Positions 1 through 7,129 are shown, counted from the first letter of the stretch. The stretch: DNA of 16,845 nt from an uncultured Candidatus Melainabacteria bacterium (GCA_934692295.1 CAKUTL010000036.1:1-16845), one strand, 5' to 3'. Made by a program: numbers and translations. Notes: a model not told the origin generated them from the sequence alone.

Positions 1-599
1 TGGGTGGGGTGTTTCTTTTTCGACAACGTTGATAATTTTTCTCGATTAGTCAAAACAAGTACGTTTTTACATTTCTAGCCAAAATAATTTTCCGGTAGTT
101 TTCTTTGAAAAATGAACTTATTTATCATTGTTTAGGTCTAAAAACAAACTATTTCAAAACTGAACTGCGGCCATTACTACTTGTTTTTTAAACAAAAATT
201 TATGCCGGAGGGAAAACTAGGCTAACGAAGTTTAATCTAACTTTCTGGCGATATTGTGGCAAAATACCGGCATTAATGTAGAACATTGCTAAAAGCTCGA
301 AATCTTAACCTGATAAAAACTTTATTCTGCTATCTATAACAAAATATTCGCAGAGAGTCCACTGACGCGAGTTTGCAGGTGTACTTCAGTATATTTGCAT
401 AAGTTTCTACAATTAGAATTCCAATTCTCTTAAAACTCGCGTGAGTAGGGACAAAATGAGATTATCTTTGTGGTACTTGAAAACTCGCAGAAATTAAAAT
501 TTAAACTCCGCAATTCTTGTAATAGAAATGTTGCAAAAATGCAAGTTGCAAGTTGATAATTGTAAATCTGAGAAAATTATTAATATATAATCAAACGAT
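1..599. other. Non-coding structured region at the window's left edge
   Basis: No convincing gene is seen in this 600-bp stretch. An open frame on the minus strand runs for about 40 codons from near 130 off the left edge, but I do not recognise it. The region has unusual internal structure. aaactcgc occurs directly at 433-440 and 481-488 and inverted at 366-373, so 365-374 and 433-442 form a 10-bp inverted repeat. The 7-bp arms atgccgg/ccggcat lie at 202-208 and 267-273. A 6-bp hairpin lies at 181-195, another (agaatt/aattct) at 415-428, and gcaagtt is repeated in tandem near 541-554. It lies upstream of a primase-helicase gene, so an origin of replication or a structured RNA is possible, but neither is demonstrated. 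Confidence 0.4.
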
Positions 600-1097
600 T
601 TAAAGGTCAGAATTAGTACGAGTTTTATAACGTTGGTAATGATAATTTTTCTCTGGGTCTATAGGAAAACTTTTATCATCAATAATACTAATAGTTCGTT
701 TTTCTTGTGTTTTATTTTCTGGTATTTTATATAATATCATTCCATTATCAGTTTCGCATATTAATAATTTAGGATTATTGCACTTAATACTAACATTACC
801 ATCTGCTTTATTATATGCAGTACTAAAATATATAGCATCTAAATTTTTAGTGGGTTTCTGTATAGCAATATCAAAAATACTATTGAGGTCAAATCTTTTA
901 TAAAAATCTTCGCTAATAATATTTAAAAGAAGAGAAAGAAGTCTTTTCCCTTTCCTTCCGCTTGTAAAATGCTTCATCTTGGTAAAAACAGCACCACAAA
1001 CCTTACAACGATACTTTTGTCTCCCGTCTTTTGTTTTTCCGAAAAGAATCGTTTCTCCTCCACATTCACATTTTATTTCTGATTTAGTTTTCCTCAT
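600..1097 (-). CDS. Orphan zinc-ribbon protein with transposase-like N-terminus
   Basis: A 165-residue protein. Residues about 10-40 form a four-cysteine zinc ribbon: C-x-C at 10-12 and C-x-x-C at 31-34, with the RQKYRCKVCGAVF pattern common to the N-termini of IS1/IS1595-type transposases and related DNA-binding proteins. The remaining ~120 residues do not resemble a transposase catalytic domain; no DDE or DEDD pattern is seen, and no function is recognised. It is transcribed away from the primase gene, across a 147-bp spacer with overlapping inverted repeats. I see no good Shine-Dalgarno before the ATG, although a TATGAT box lies 10 bp upstream, so translation may be leaderless. It could be an element regulator or a transposase remnant; the intact frame favours a functional small protein. 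Confidence 0.6.
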   Translation of the reverse strand: MRKTKSEIKCECGGETILFGKTKDGRQKYRCKVCGAVFTKMKHFTSGRKGKRLLSLLLNIISEDFYKRFDLNSIFDIAIQKPTKNLDAIYFSTAYNKADGNVSIKCNNPKLLICETDNGMILYKIPENKTQEKRTISIIDDKSFPIDPEKNYHYQRYKTRTNSDL

Positions 1098-1105
1098 AAG
1101 AATAG

Positions 1106-1143
1106 TTTATCATAAAACAACTTATTGATAAATATAGTTGTTT
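1106..1143. promoter_or_regulatory. Interleaved inverted repeats between divergent genes
   Basis: Two dyads overlap here: tttatca/tgataaa (1106-1112 with 1126-1132) and aaacaact/agttgttt (1115-1122 with 1136-1143). They cover the likely promoter of the zinc-ribbon gene, whose TATGAT-like -10 lies at about 1107-1112 on the minus strand. This is a plausible operator controlling the divergent pair. The binding protein is unknown. Confidence 0.3.
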
Positions 1144-1244
1144 AAAGAAAAACACATTTTTATTTTTCTTGTTATTAGTGCATTTCAGAGCTTTTGATGG
1201 AGTAGAAAAAATCTCGAGTAGAACTTAATAGGAGGAAATAATAT

Positions 1245-3587
1245 ATGCAGAAAAATATTTTAGCAAAAATTGATACAAAAAGTTACTCTTATAAACCAAC
1301 AGGAAGTGAAATAGGGGCTATAAGAAACAGGTTGGGGAAAATCGCTGCAACTGAAACACGTTTTCGAGATTTTGTGACAGCTGTTGAGTTGGGAAAATCC
1401 TTTCAACCATCACAATCAACCGGCAATAGTGCAAAAGATTGGGCTGCACAGAACCTGTTTTGTATAGACATTGATAACACTGAAAACGGAGAACATTTGT
1501 TGTTTGAAGATATACAGGATATCTGTAATAACTATAGTGTTAGACCAGCTGGTATATATGAATCATTCAGTAGCACTGTATCGCATCCAAAATTCCGAGT
1601 GATGTTCATTACAGATGAAATTATCACAGAAGAAAACAAAAGACGTGATATTATAACAACTTTAATTAATATTTTCCCTCAATCTGACAAAAGCTGTAAG
1701 GATGGGATTAGACTCTTCTTTGGAACAAATAAAAAATTCTGCTATGTTAATGATGTTGCAAGAATATCTTATGAACATATTTTGCAAATAAAAAGGAAGT
1801 TACAGTCTTTAAAAGAGAAGAATAGTAACGCTTCTCAGGATATTTCAGGTTATAATAATGATTTATCATCAAAAATGGAACAGTTCGATTTTCTTGGGTT
1901 TCTTAAGAAAAATTGCGGAGAAATTAATAGCAATAACGACGAATATATTCAATTTCACAATTGTCCGATTTGTGGTGGTCATGACGATTTTACTTATTAT
2001 CACAATTCGAAACTTTTTACTTGTTTTGGGAGAAACGGAAAAATTTCAGGAAATATAATTAAGTTCTTATGTTTGACAAAGAATATATCAAAATCTGATG
2101 CTGTAAAATATTTTTTGGAAGAAATTTTAGGAGAAAAGAATGACAAAGCCTGTTCTATAACAATAGCGCACACACCTTGCTCGCAAGAAGTTAATATGTT
2201 TTTAGAAAAATTCAAGATTTATAAACCTGAAAACTACTCACTTGATGATAAAGGAATAAGTCGTTTATTCGCAACAAGCGTAAAAGATTTGTATAGATAT
2301 AATGTAGATGCTAAATGTTGGATGTTTTACAACGGTAAATATTGGGAGTCTGATAAAGAAGCAACAAAGGTTAGTGTAACTTTGAAATTCTTCACTGATG
2401 CTCTTTCTCACTATTCAAGAATAAATAATATTGAACAAAACCATTATAATGAAGCTTTAAATAAAAGTGTCAAAAAACTTGGAGGAAAAAATAAGCGAGA
2501 TACTATATTGAAGGATTCGATGAGTGAATTGCCCATTAGCAATGCTGAATTAGATAGTAAGAAGAACTTAATCAATTTGGCAAATGGGACTTTCGACTTG
2601 AATACTTACACTTTGGAGCCGCATTGCTCAGATGACTTAATTAGCATGGTTGCTAATGTTGAATTTAATCAAAATACTTCAACTGAACCGTTTACTAAAT
2701 TTCTAAATGAAATTTTTGAAAATAATACCGATAAAATAAATTACCTTCAAAGGGTTTTAGGGTATTCATTGACGGCTTCAACAAAAGAAGATACAATGTT
2801 CATTCTCTATGGCGAATCAACAAGAAATGGAAAAACTACTTTGATTGAAACTTTATTAAAGATGCTAGGTGATTATGGAAAGCAAACAGCACCTGAAACT
2901 TTTGCAATGAAGAAATTTGCTGATAGTAGAACTGCGAGGGGGGATTTGGCGAGATTGAGAGGTGCTCGAATCGTAAATTCTCCTGAATTAGCAAAAGATA
3001 TGATAGTTGATTCGGCACAATTAAAAACCTTAACGGGTGGAGACACAATTACCGTAAGGGATTTGTACGAGAAAAATTTCGAGTACAAGCCTGAATTTAA
3101 GATTTTTCTAACCACAAACCACTTTCCACAAATCACAGATGAATCAGTATGGGAAAGCAATCGCATAAATGTAATAAGTTTCAACAGGCACTTTAGCCAA
3201 GAAGAACAAGATAAAAATCTCAAGACAAAACTATGCCAAAAAGATGTATTGAGTGGAATTTTCAATTGGTGTATTGAAGGATTGAATGCCTATCGTGCAG
3301 AAGGTCTGAATCCTCCAACTTGTATATTATCTGATAATGAAAAATACCAAAAGGGGTGTGATTATATTAGTCTCTTTTTATCTGAATGTTTCGAAAAAAC
3401 TGGTAACAGTACAAAATTGAATGATGTATATAGCATATACTTAAAATGGTGTAACAAAATGAACTATGTTTTAGAGGGGAAATCTAAATTAAATGAAAAG
3501 CTGCAACAAAGACGCTTGACGGGAACAATCAAAGGAATAAGAAATATGCTTATTGGGTATGAAATTAAAGACTGCTGGATTGGATAG
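1245..3587 (+). CDS. Primase-helicase of a phage/plasmid-type replicon (AEP-like + D5/P4-type)
   Basis: A 780-residue replication protein, expected to prime and unwind the DNA of a mobile element. The ATG follows a strong AGGAGG. Residues ~65-175 resemble an archaeo-eukaryotic primase-type domain: D75-x-D77, then S113-H114 before a hydrophobic strand, then DGIRLFFG at 153-160. A CHC2-like zinc finger follows at 238-263 (C240, C243, C260), but the usual fourth ligand position carries R263, so metal binding may use H238 or be lost. The C-terminal half is a superfamily-3-type D5/P4 helicase: Walker A GESTRNGKTT at 523-532, acidic strand region RGARIVNSPEL at 572-582, sensor FLTTNHFPQI at 621-630 and an arginine at 640. 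The length fits multidomain satellite and ICE primases. No integrase or repressor lies beside it in the window. Catalytic primase activity is inferred, not certain. Confidence 0.85.
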   Translation: MQKNILAKIDTKSYSYKPTGSEIGAIRNRLGKIAATETRFRDFVTAVELGKSFQPSQSTGNSAKDWAAQNLFCIDIDNTENGEHLLFEDIQDICNNYSVRPAGIYESFSSTVSHPKFRVMFITDEIITEENKRRDIITTLINIFPQSDKSCKDGIRLFFGTNKKFCYVNDVARISYEHILQIKRKLQSLKEKNSNASQDISGYNNDLSSKMEQFDFLGFLKKNCGEINSNNDEYIQFHNCPICGGHDDFTYYHNSKLFTCFGRNGKISGNIIKFLCLTKNISKSDAVKYFLEEILGEKNDKACSITIAHTPCSQEVNMFLEKFKIYKPENYSLDDKGISRLFATSVKDLYRYNVDAKCWMFYNGKYWESDKEATKVSVTLKFFTDALSHYSRINNIEQNHYNEALNKSVKKLGGKNKRDTILKDSMSELPISNAELDSKKNLINLANGTFDLNTYTLEPHCSDDLISMVANVEFNQNTSTEPFTKFLNEIFENNTDKINYLQRVLGYSLTASTKEDTMFILYGESTRNGKTTLIETLLKMLGDYGKQTAPETFAMKKFADSRTARGDLARLRGARIVNSPELAKDMIVDSAQLKTLTGGDTITVRDLYEKNFEYKPEFKIFLTTNHFPQITDESVWESNRINVISFNRHFSQEEQDKNLKTKLCQKDVLSGIFNWCIEGLNAYRAEGLNPPTCILSDNEKYQKGCDYISLFLSECFEKTGNSTKLNDVYSIYLKWCNKMNYVLEGKSKLNEKLQQRRLTGTIKGIRNMLIGYEIKDCWIG

Positions 3588-3590
3588 AAT

Positions 3591-3675
3591 GCAAAAGATG
3601 TAAAAAATCTGGGAAGTATTTTAAATTATTTTTTATATAACTTTCCAGAAAAAATGCATTCTTTGCATCTTTTAC
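3591..3675. terminator. Long imperfect hairpin between convergent genes, likely bidirectional terminator
   Basis: Between the ends of the helicase gene and the convergent ATPase gene, 3591-3604 pairs with 3662-3675 (one mismatch, one G-U). 3608-3617 pairs with 3640-3649 (one G-U). The second arm carries an extra ~12-nt segment (3650-3661) with atgcatt. Short A and T runs flank the stem, so it could stop transcription both ways. The ~85-bp span is long for a simple terminator, and a small inverted-repeat element is an alternative. Confidence 0.5.
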
Positions 3676-3683
3676 TTTAAAAA

Positions 3684-4937
3684 CTAAATTACTTCTTTCC
3701 AAAAATAGCAAACTGGAACTGCCCAGATTTTTTCAGACAATGGCACAATATCATTACCGGTATATAGAATAATACCTTTTTTAAACTTATCACCACATAG
3801 TTCTTTTAGTTCAAGTAAACCGGAATAAGCTTTTTTATCAATATCTTTTGCTGATTTTACTTCTACCCCAACAACATCGCCTTGAGCATTTTCTAAAACA
3901 AAATCAGCTTCTTTGCCGGATTGTGTCCTATAATGTGAAAGTTCTAAGTTGTTTAATTTTGCAGATTTCAAAAGTTCGGTAGCTACAAAGTTTTCAAACA
4001 CATGACCAAATGCTTTTTTATCGTTCTCATACATTTCATCAATATCACGCTTCATAATATATGATAAGAAGTTACAATCAGTAAAATACAACTTTGGAGA
4101 TTTAACAAAGCGTTTACTTAGTTTGTTAGGTCTAGCCCAAGGTTTTACGTTGAATACCAAGAAACTGTTAAGTGCAAATGCAAACATTTTTTCATAAGTT
4201 CTATAATCGACACCAAGTTCTTTAGCAATTTCTGTATTGTTTAACAATCCCCCTGTTCTTGTTGATAGTAATGATAACAATGCGACCATTATTTCAGGAT
4301 TCTTTAAGTCTGATAAGGATTTAATATCCCTATTTAAAATTGTAGTGAGATAACTGTCAAACCACTTAATACGGTCAATTTTAGCATCCATAGCTATTTC
4401 AGGATACGTACTATTTTTAAGAACATCTACGATATTAAAATCTTCAAATGACGATAGCCTTAATTCCTCATCAAATAATCTTTCTGTAAGAGATTTATTA
4501 AGGTTGTAATATTCACTGGCAGAAAATGGATACAAAGTCAAAACTGACATTCTACCTACAAGTGCTTCTGATAATTTAGGCATCGCCATTAGATTCGCAG
4601 AACCTGTAAGCAAGAATTTTTGTTTGTCATTGCCATTCAACCTGTTGAAATCAATTTTCATTTTCAAGTAAGGAAAGATTTCCGGAGCAAACTGAACTTC
4701 ATCTATAATGTTTAGAATATCATTTGGTAAACTATCAACAAAAGCTGCCGGTTGTGATTTTGCAGTTGCTAAAACAAGTGGAGAATCAAAGGTGATATGA
4801 TTTCTTTTGATATTATCAGGTAAATGTGAACACAGGGTTGATTTTCCAACTTGTCGCCCTCCATTTAAGTATGTTAAAGGACGTGTTTCAATACTTTGTT
4901 CAAGTTCTTGTGTTATATTTCTATTAAGATAGTTCAC
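3684..4937 (-). CDS. AAA ATPase with DUF4143 C-terminal domain
   Basis: A 417-residue protein of the widespread AAA_14/DUF4143 family of ATP-binding proteins, whose cellular role is poorly known. Walker A is GGRQVGKST at 26-34, Walker B NIIDE at 76-80, the sensor-1-like TGSANL at 111-116, and a likely arginine finger sits in EALVGRM at 125-131. A winged-helix-like middle region around 225-260 precedes DUF4143. The C-terminus holds a PD-(D/E)xK-like pattern: E343-A-D345, then E359-V-K361, typical of the restriction-endonuclease-like fold in this family. Translation starts at GTG after AGAGG at a 6-base spacing. It is monocistronic, convergent with the helicase and preceded by a good promoter with a repeated 10-mer. 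It is probably element cargo; whether it works in defence or maintenance is speculation. Confidence 0.85.
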   Translation of the reverse strand: MNYLNRNITQELEQSIETRPLTYLNGGRQVGKSTLCSHLPDNIKRNHITFDSPLVLATAKSQPAAFVDSLPNDILNIIDEVQFAPEIFPYLKMKIDFNRLNGNDKQKFLLTGSANLMAMPKLSEALVGRMSVLTLYPFSASEYYNLNKSLTERLFDEELRLSSFEDFNIVDVLKNSTYPEIAMDAKIDRIKWFDSYLTTILNRDIKSLSDLKNPEIMVALLSLLSTRTGGLLNNTEIAKELGVDYRTYEKMFAFALNSFLVFNVKPWARPNKLSKRFVKSPKLYFTDCNFLSYIMKRDIDEMYENDKKAFGHVFENFVATELLKSAKLNNLELSHYRTQSGKEADFVLENAQGDVVGVEVKSAKDIDKKAYSGLLELKELCGDKFKKGIILYTGNDIVPLSEKIWAVPVCYFWKEVI

Positions 4938-4957
4938 GTTTTACCTCTTTTGTTACT

Positions 4958-5004
4958 TAATCCAATACTTTCTTGTATTATAATCCAATAAAAACAAAAA
5001 TCAA
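4958..5004 (-). promoter_or_regulatory. Promoter of the DUF4143 ATPase gene with direct-repeat operator
   Basis: On the minus strand, TTGATT (4999-5004) and TATAAT (4977-4982) are separated by 16 bp, a strong sigma-70-type promoter. The 10-mer taatccaata occurs twice on the plus strand, at 4958-4967 and 4981-4990, 23 bp (about two helical turns) apart. One copy lies in the spacer and overlaps the -10; the other lies just past the expected transcription start. This layout suits a repressor bound on one face of the DNA, possibly autoregulation. Confidence 0.55.
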
Positions 5005-5061
5005 GCTATTTACCTTTATTATTTAAGATTTTGCGATATTATTATAGACAGGACGGATGTA

Positions 5062-5352
5062 TTGAAAAACTATAAAGAATACTTATCTTGGAAGCAAACA
5101 GATGAATTTGTAGCACTGCATAATGATGGTAAATATGCGTTATACTCATTAAAACAAGAGAAATTGATCACAGACTTTATCTTTGACAAGATAACCTACA
5201 TTCCTATCGAGAATTGTTTTGTGGTTAAAAAAGCTGGAGTTGTTTATTTAATAGACACAGATGGTAATAAACTAGATACAAAAGTAACATATCCTAATAA
5301 CTTTAATATGGAAGGTCTGTTGCATTATAGAAGAAATAGGTGTAATATGTAA
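5062..5352 (+). CDS. Short WG-repeat-like protein, possibly truncated
   Basis: A 96-residue ORF starting at TTG, with AGGA 7 bases upstream. An overlapping ATG at 5057 hits a stop after one codon and is not usable. The sequence holds about two degenerate WG-type (beta-propeller-like) units: DGKYALYSLKQEKLITDFIFDKI around 27-50 is followed by a KKAGVVYLIDTDGNKL-like second unit around 63-78. Intact WG-repeat proteins normally have many more units, and the C-terminus ends abruptly in a basic tail. The gene is therefore probably a fragment, cut off by decay near the element's end. No signal peptide is seen. It lies between the ATPase promoter and the element's attachment site. The coding call is reasonable; the function is unknown. 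Confidence 0.45.
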   Translation: MKNYKEYLSWKQTDEFVALHNDGKYALYSLKQEKLITDFIFDKITYIPIENCFVVKKAGVVYLIDTDGNKLDTKVTYPNNFNMEGLLHYRRNRCNM

Positions 5353-5404
5353 TAGTACGGAAGGGCTAAATGGTATTATTAGCTTACTTTCAAAGAAAAA
5401 TCCA

Positions 5405-5423
5405 TGTCCATTCTGTGTCCATT
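5405..5423. repeat. Direct repeats tgtccatt with 11-bp period, candidate integrase arm sites
   Basis: tgtccatt occurs at 5405-5412 and 5416-5423, 11 bp apart. The pair lies about 100 bp left of the anticodon-loop junction. One-helical-turn direct repeats at this distance resemble the arm-type binding sites of tyrosine integrases such as those of lambda and Tn916. Binding is inferred from spacing and position only. Confidence 0.35.
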
Positions 5424-5507
5424 TTATATACAAATTTATACTATTTTGATTTGATTGATAGGGCTAAAACGGTTGTTTTTTCGTTGAAAATACTTTATTT
5501 ACCTTCA

Positions 5508-5552
5508 CTCATAACCCGAAGGTCGTTGGTTCAAATCCAGCTCCCGCAACCA
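5508..5552 (+). other. 3' fragment of initiator tRNA-fMet gene: attachment-site remnant of an integrated element
   Basis: These 45 bases are the 3' part of a tRNA from the anticodon loop onward. They contain loop CTCATAA with anticodon CAT (5510-5512), 3' anticodon stem CCCGA (5515-5519), T-stem GTTGG/CCAGC around loop TTCAAAT (5525-5541), 3' acceptor strand TCCCGCA (5542-5548), discriminator A and encoded CCA (5550-5552). The C-rich CCC of the anticodon stem and A at position 72 mark the initiator tRNA, not elongator Met. The sequence upstream does not supply TCGGG or an acceptor 5' strand, so the gene is truncated exactly at the anticodon loop. This is what integration by a tyrosine recombinase leaves at the far end of an element, placing the element to the left. 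It cannot make a functional tRNA. Confidence 0.85.
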
Positions 5553-5563
5553 TTTATTGTAAA

Positions 5564-5594
5564 GGGTTTTAGCCAATTGCTAGAATCCTTTTTT
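5564..5594 (+). terminator. Rho-independent terminator of the tRNA-fMet gene
   Basis: A 10-bp stem (5564-5573 with 5579-5588, all paired allowing two G-U) encloses the 5-nt loop caatt, followed by six T (5589-5594). It begins 11 bp after the CCA and is oriented like the tRNA fragment, so it is most simply the original transcription stop of the tRNA gene. Confidence 0.75.
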
Positions 5595-5610
5595 AGTGCA
5601 AAAATCGGCA

Positions 5611-5631
5611 AAAGTTGCAAAAAAGTTGCAA
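5611..5631. repeat. Direct repeats aaagttgcaa with 11-bp period, candidate integrase arm sites
   Basis: aaagttgcaa occurs at 5611-5620 and 5622-5631, an 11-bp period. The pair is about 100 bp right of the anticodon-loop junction, mirroring the distance of the tgtccatt pair on the left. A related gttgcaa motif also occurs near 532-552. This pattern suits arm-type integrase sites of a second, right-hand element; it could also be a low-complexity coincidence in AT-rich DNA. Confidence 0.35.
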
Positions 5632-5636
5632 ATTTT

Positions 5637-6278
5637 TTAAATTTGAATATTTTCATTTTGAGATTTTGCATTAAGCAAATTGATATGTTTTATATAATTT
5701 TCTACTTCAATAAGATTATTTATAACATCAGAACTGATTTCTATTAAATCACTAGTAATTTTATTATTTTGTGGATTCTTTAAATAATCTGAAATGATAG
5801 AGCAAACATTATAAATATAAAAACAAAAATCATTACTTAGAATCTCTTTTTGTTTCAAATAATCAAAAACTAAAATATTATCAATATAAGAAATATCATC
5901 ATTGAATGCTAAATTATATATTTGTCTTATATGGGCATTGATTAAATTATAATTAAAATTTAATTTTGAAAACGAAAGTTCATGTTTATATTTATCAGAT
6001 AATGAAATATTGAAATTATTTTCATCAGAGTTTGTTTCTACAGTTTTTGATATTTCTTTTAGTTCTTTTACTTGCTTTTCTAATAATAAAAAATTGCCAA
6101 ATTTCAATGTTTTAATATCATTTAATTGATTTATTACTGTTGTTATATTTTCGTTATTACAAAAACATAACAACAATGCTATTAAATAAAATGTTAAATG
6201 AACATATGATAATGTCATACCATAATATATGCTTAAACTAGGAAGTGTTAAAAATAAGATAATAAAAAAGACTTTCAT
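5637..6278 (-). CDS. Hypothetical membrane-anchored protein
   Basis: About 213 residues from ATG at 6278; a longer TTG start at 6293 is less likely. Two hydrophobic segments at ~2-20 and ~25-41 form a hairpin anchor, followed by a polar, Asn/Ile/Lys-rich domain of ~170 residues with a likely coiled coil around 45-75. I recognise no domain. There is no Shine-Dalgarno, but TATAAT lies only six bases before the ATG, so the message may be leaderless. The gene is more AT-rich than the chromosomal genes to the right. It sits between the tRNA fragment and a decayed recombinase gene, which suggests cargo of an old mobile element. Confidence 0.5.
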   Translation of the reverse strand: MKVFFIILFLTLPSLSIYYGMTLSYVHLTFYLIALLLCFCNNENITTVINQLNDIKTLKFGNFLLLEKQVKELKEISKTVETNSDENNFNISLSDKYKHELSFSKLNFNYNLINAHIRQIYNLAFNDDISYIDNILVFDYLKQKEILSNDFCFYIYNVCSIISDYLKNPQNNKITSDLIEISSDVINNLIEVENYIKHINLLNAKSQNENIQI

Positions 6279-6311
6279 AAAAAGATTATACAACAGAAAT
6301 ATACATCATTT

Positions 6312-6510
6312 TTATGTTCCAAATTTTTCTATCACTCTTTTAGACTCAACAGCGGAAGAAACAATATTATTAAGCAAATTTACACACTTATCATTCACTT
6401 CCGGTAACAAATGGGTATACAGTTCTTTGTTTCACAGATAATCCCTGTATGTGCTTTGATTAATTGTTGTTTATTAATTGAATAAGCATGTCTTGTTAAT
6501 GTTTTCCTTG
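6312..6510 (-). pseudogene. Decayed C-terminus of a tyrosine recombinase (integrase)
   Basis: On the minus strand, 6312-6425 reads ELYTHLLPEV, then about 25 more residues to a TAA at 6312-6314. This is the typical end of a phage-type integrase, where the Tyr of Y-x-H-L is the catalytic nucleophile. Just upstream the frame is broken by TGA and TAA codons. A different frame gives TRHAYS around 6485-6495, resembling the R-H of the conserved HxxR box. The distance between that box and the Tyr is about 25 codons, against ~34 in intact family members, so bases are missing. The rest of the gene is gone. The match rests on short motifs only. It lies 800 bp right of the tRNA attachment site and points toward it, as an integrase normally does. 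Confidence 0.5.
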
Positions 6511-6576
6511 TACTTAAATCTGTTGATTTGTCTGTGATTGAGAGTAATTAATATCATACAAAAGAAAGGAATTTGT

Positions 6577-6786
6577 ATGACAGAAAAAGATTATCAACTT
6601 TATGGAACAAAAATTTTAAATCTTAAAACTCAAGAAATAGGTTTATTAATTTGTATTTGGAAAAATAAATTTGCTGATGGTGAAGTAGATTTTGCAACTT
6701 GTGTAAATAAACAAGGGAAAAGATACAACATCGAATTAGACAATATAAGAGGATTCGAAGATGATTATTACAAAGCGAACAGTTGA
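6577..6786 (+). CDS. Small hypothetical protein
   Basis: A 69-residue protein beginning MTEKDYQLYG. The ATG at 6577 has AAAGAAAGGA 6 bases upstream and is preferred to an upstream TTG at 6538. The sequence suggests a compact beta-rich fold: alternating strands, a K-N-K-F-A-D-G turn and an acidic C-terminus. No motif or membrane segment is visible and I do not recognise the family. It is the first of two small genes in the same direction, ahead of a shared terminator at 7092. The pair looks like cargo of the decayed element. Confidence 0.5.
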   Translation: MTEKDYQLYGTKILNLKTQEIGLLICIWKNKFADGEVDFATCVNKQGKRYNIELDNIRGFEDDYYKANS

Positions 6787-6834
6787 GACAGAGTCGAAAC
6801 TTGTGAGCCTGTATCTGTAATGGAGCGAAGCAAA

Positions 6835-7071
6835 ATGAAAGTGAAAAATAAATTAACTAAAAAAACTCTGAATATTTCTTATTCTGAATTTAGGAAACGT
6901 TTTGCAAGAGAATTACAATTAGCATTTAAAAGTTACCGTCAAACTCAGTTAAATAAATATGCTTACAAAATTAAAGACAACGATTCCATTGAACAAGATT
7001 TTTATTTTAATCTTCAATGGAATTTTAACCATTTTGGAATGAGTAATTGGTATATTGAAAAAGCAAATTAA
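6835..7071 (+). CDS. Small basic hypothetical protein
   Basis: A 78-residue protein beginning MKVKNKLTKK. The ATG at 6835 has GGAG nine bases upstream, better than the in-frame ATG at 6820, which has none. The N-terminus is strongly basic; the middle (SEFRKRFARELQLAFKSY) should be an amphipathic helix; the end is rich in Trp, Phe and Asn (NLQWNFNHFGMSNWY). Such short basic proteins are common in integrative elements, but I cannot name this family. It lies 48 bp after the preceding small gene and directly before a strong terminator, so the two are probably cotranscribed. Confidence 0.5.
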   Translation: MKVKNKLTKKTLNISYSEFRKRFARELQLAFKSYRQTQLNKYAYKIKDNDSIEQDFYFNLQWNFNHFGMSNWYIEKAN

Positions 7072-7091
7072 AAATACAAATAATTATAAAT

Positions 7092-7129
7092 AAAACAGCA
7101 AAATACAAATTTTGCTGTTTTATTTTTTT
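7092..7129 (+). terminator. Rho-independent terminator
   Basis: A perfect 12-bp stem (7092-7103 with 7110-7121) encloses the loop tacaaa, followed by a T-rich tail to 7129. It ends the transcript of the two small genes. The next ~230 bp to 7363 hold nothing I can identify. Confidence 0.85.

Noticed and set aside
1..130. Minus-strand open frame running off the left edge
   Set aside because: About 40 codons with no recognisable motif or clear start; not enough to call a gene.
5370..5747. A 125-codon open frame on the plus strand
   Set aside because: It runs through the tRNA-fMet fragment, its terminator and the repeats, and has no ribosome site or protein-like pattern. The LVQIQLPQP-type stretch is simply translated T-arm and acceptor DNA.
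6229..6441. A 70-codon plus-strand frame
   Set aside because: It lies opposite the membrane protein start and the integrase relic, has no ribosome site and crosses features of better support.
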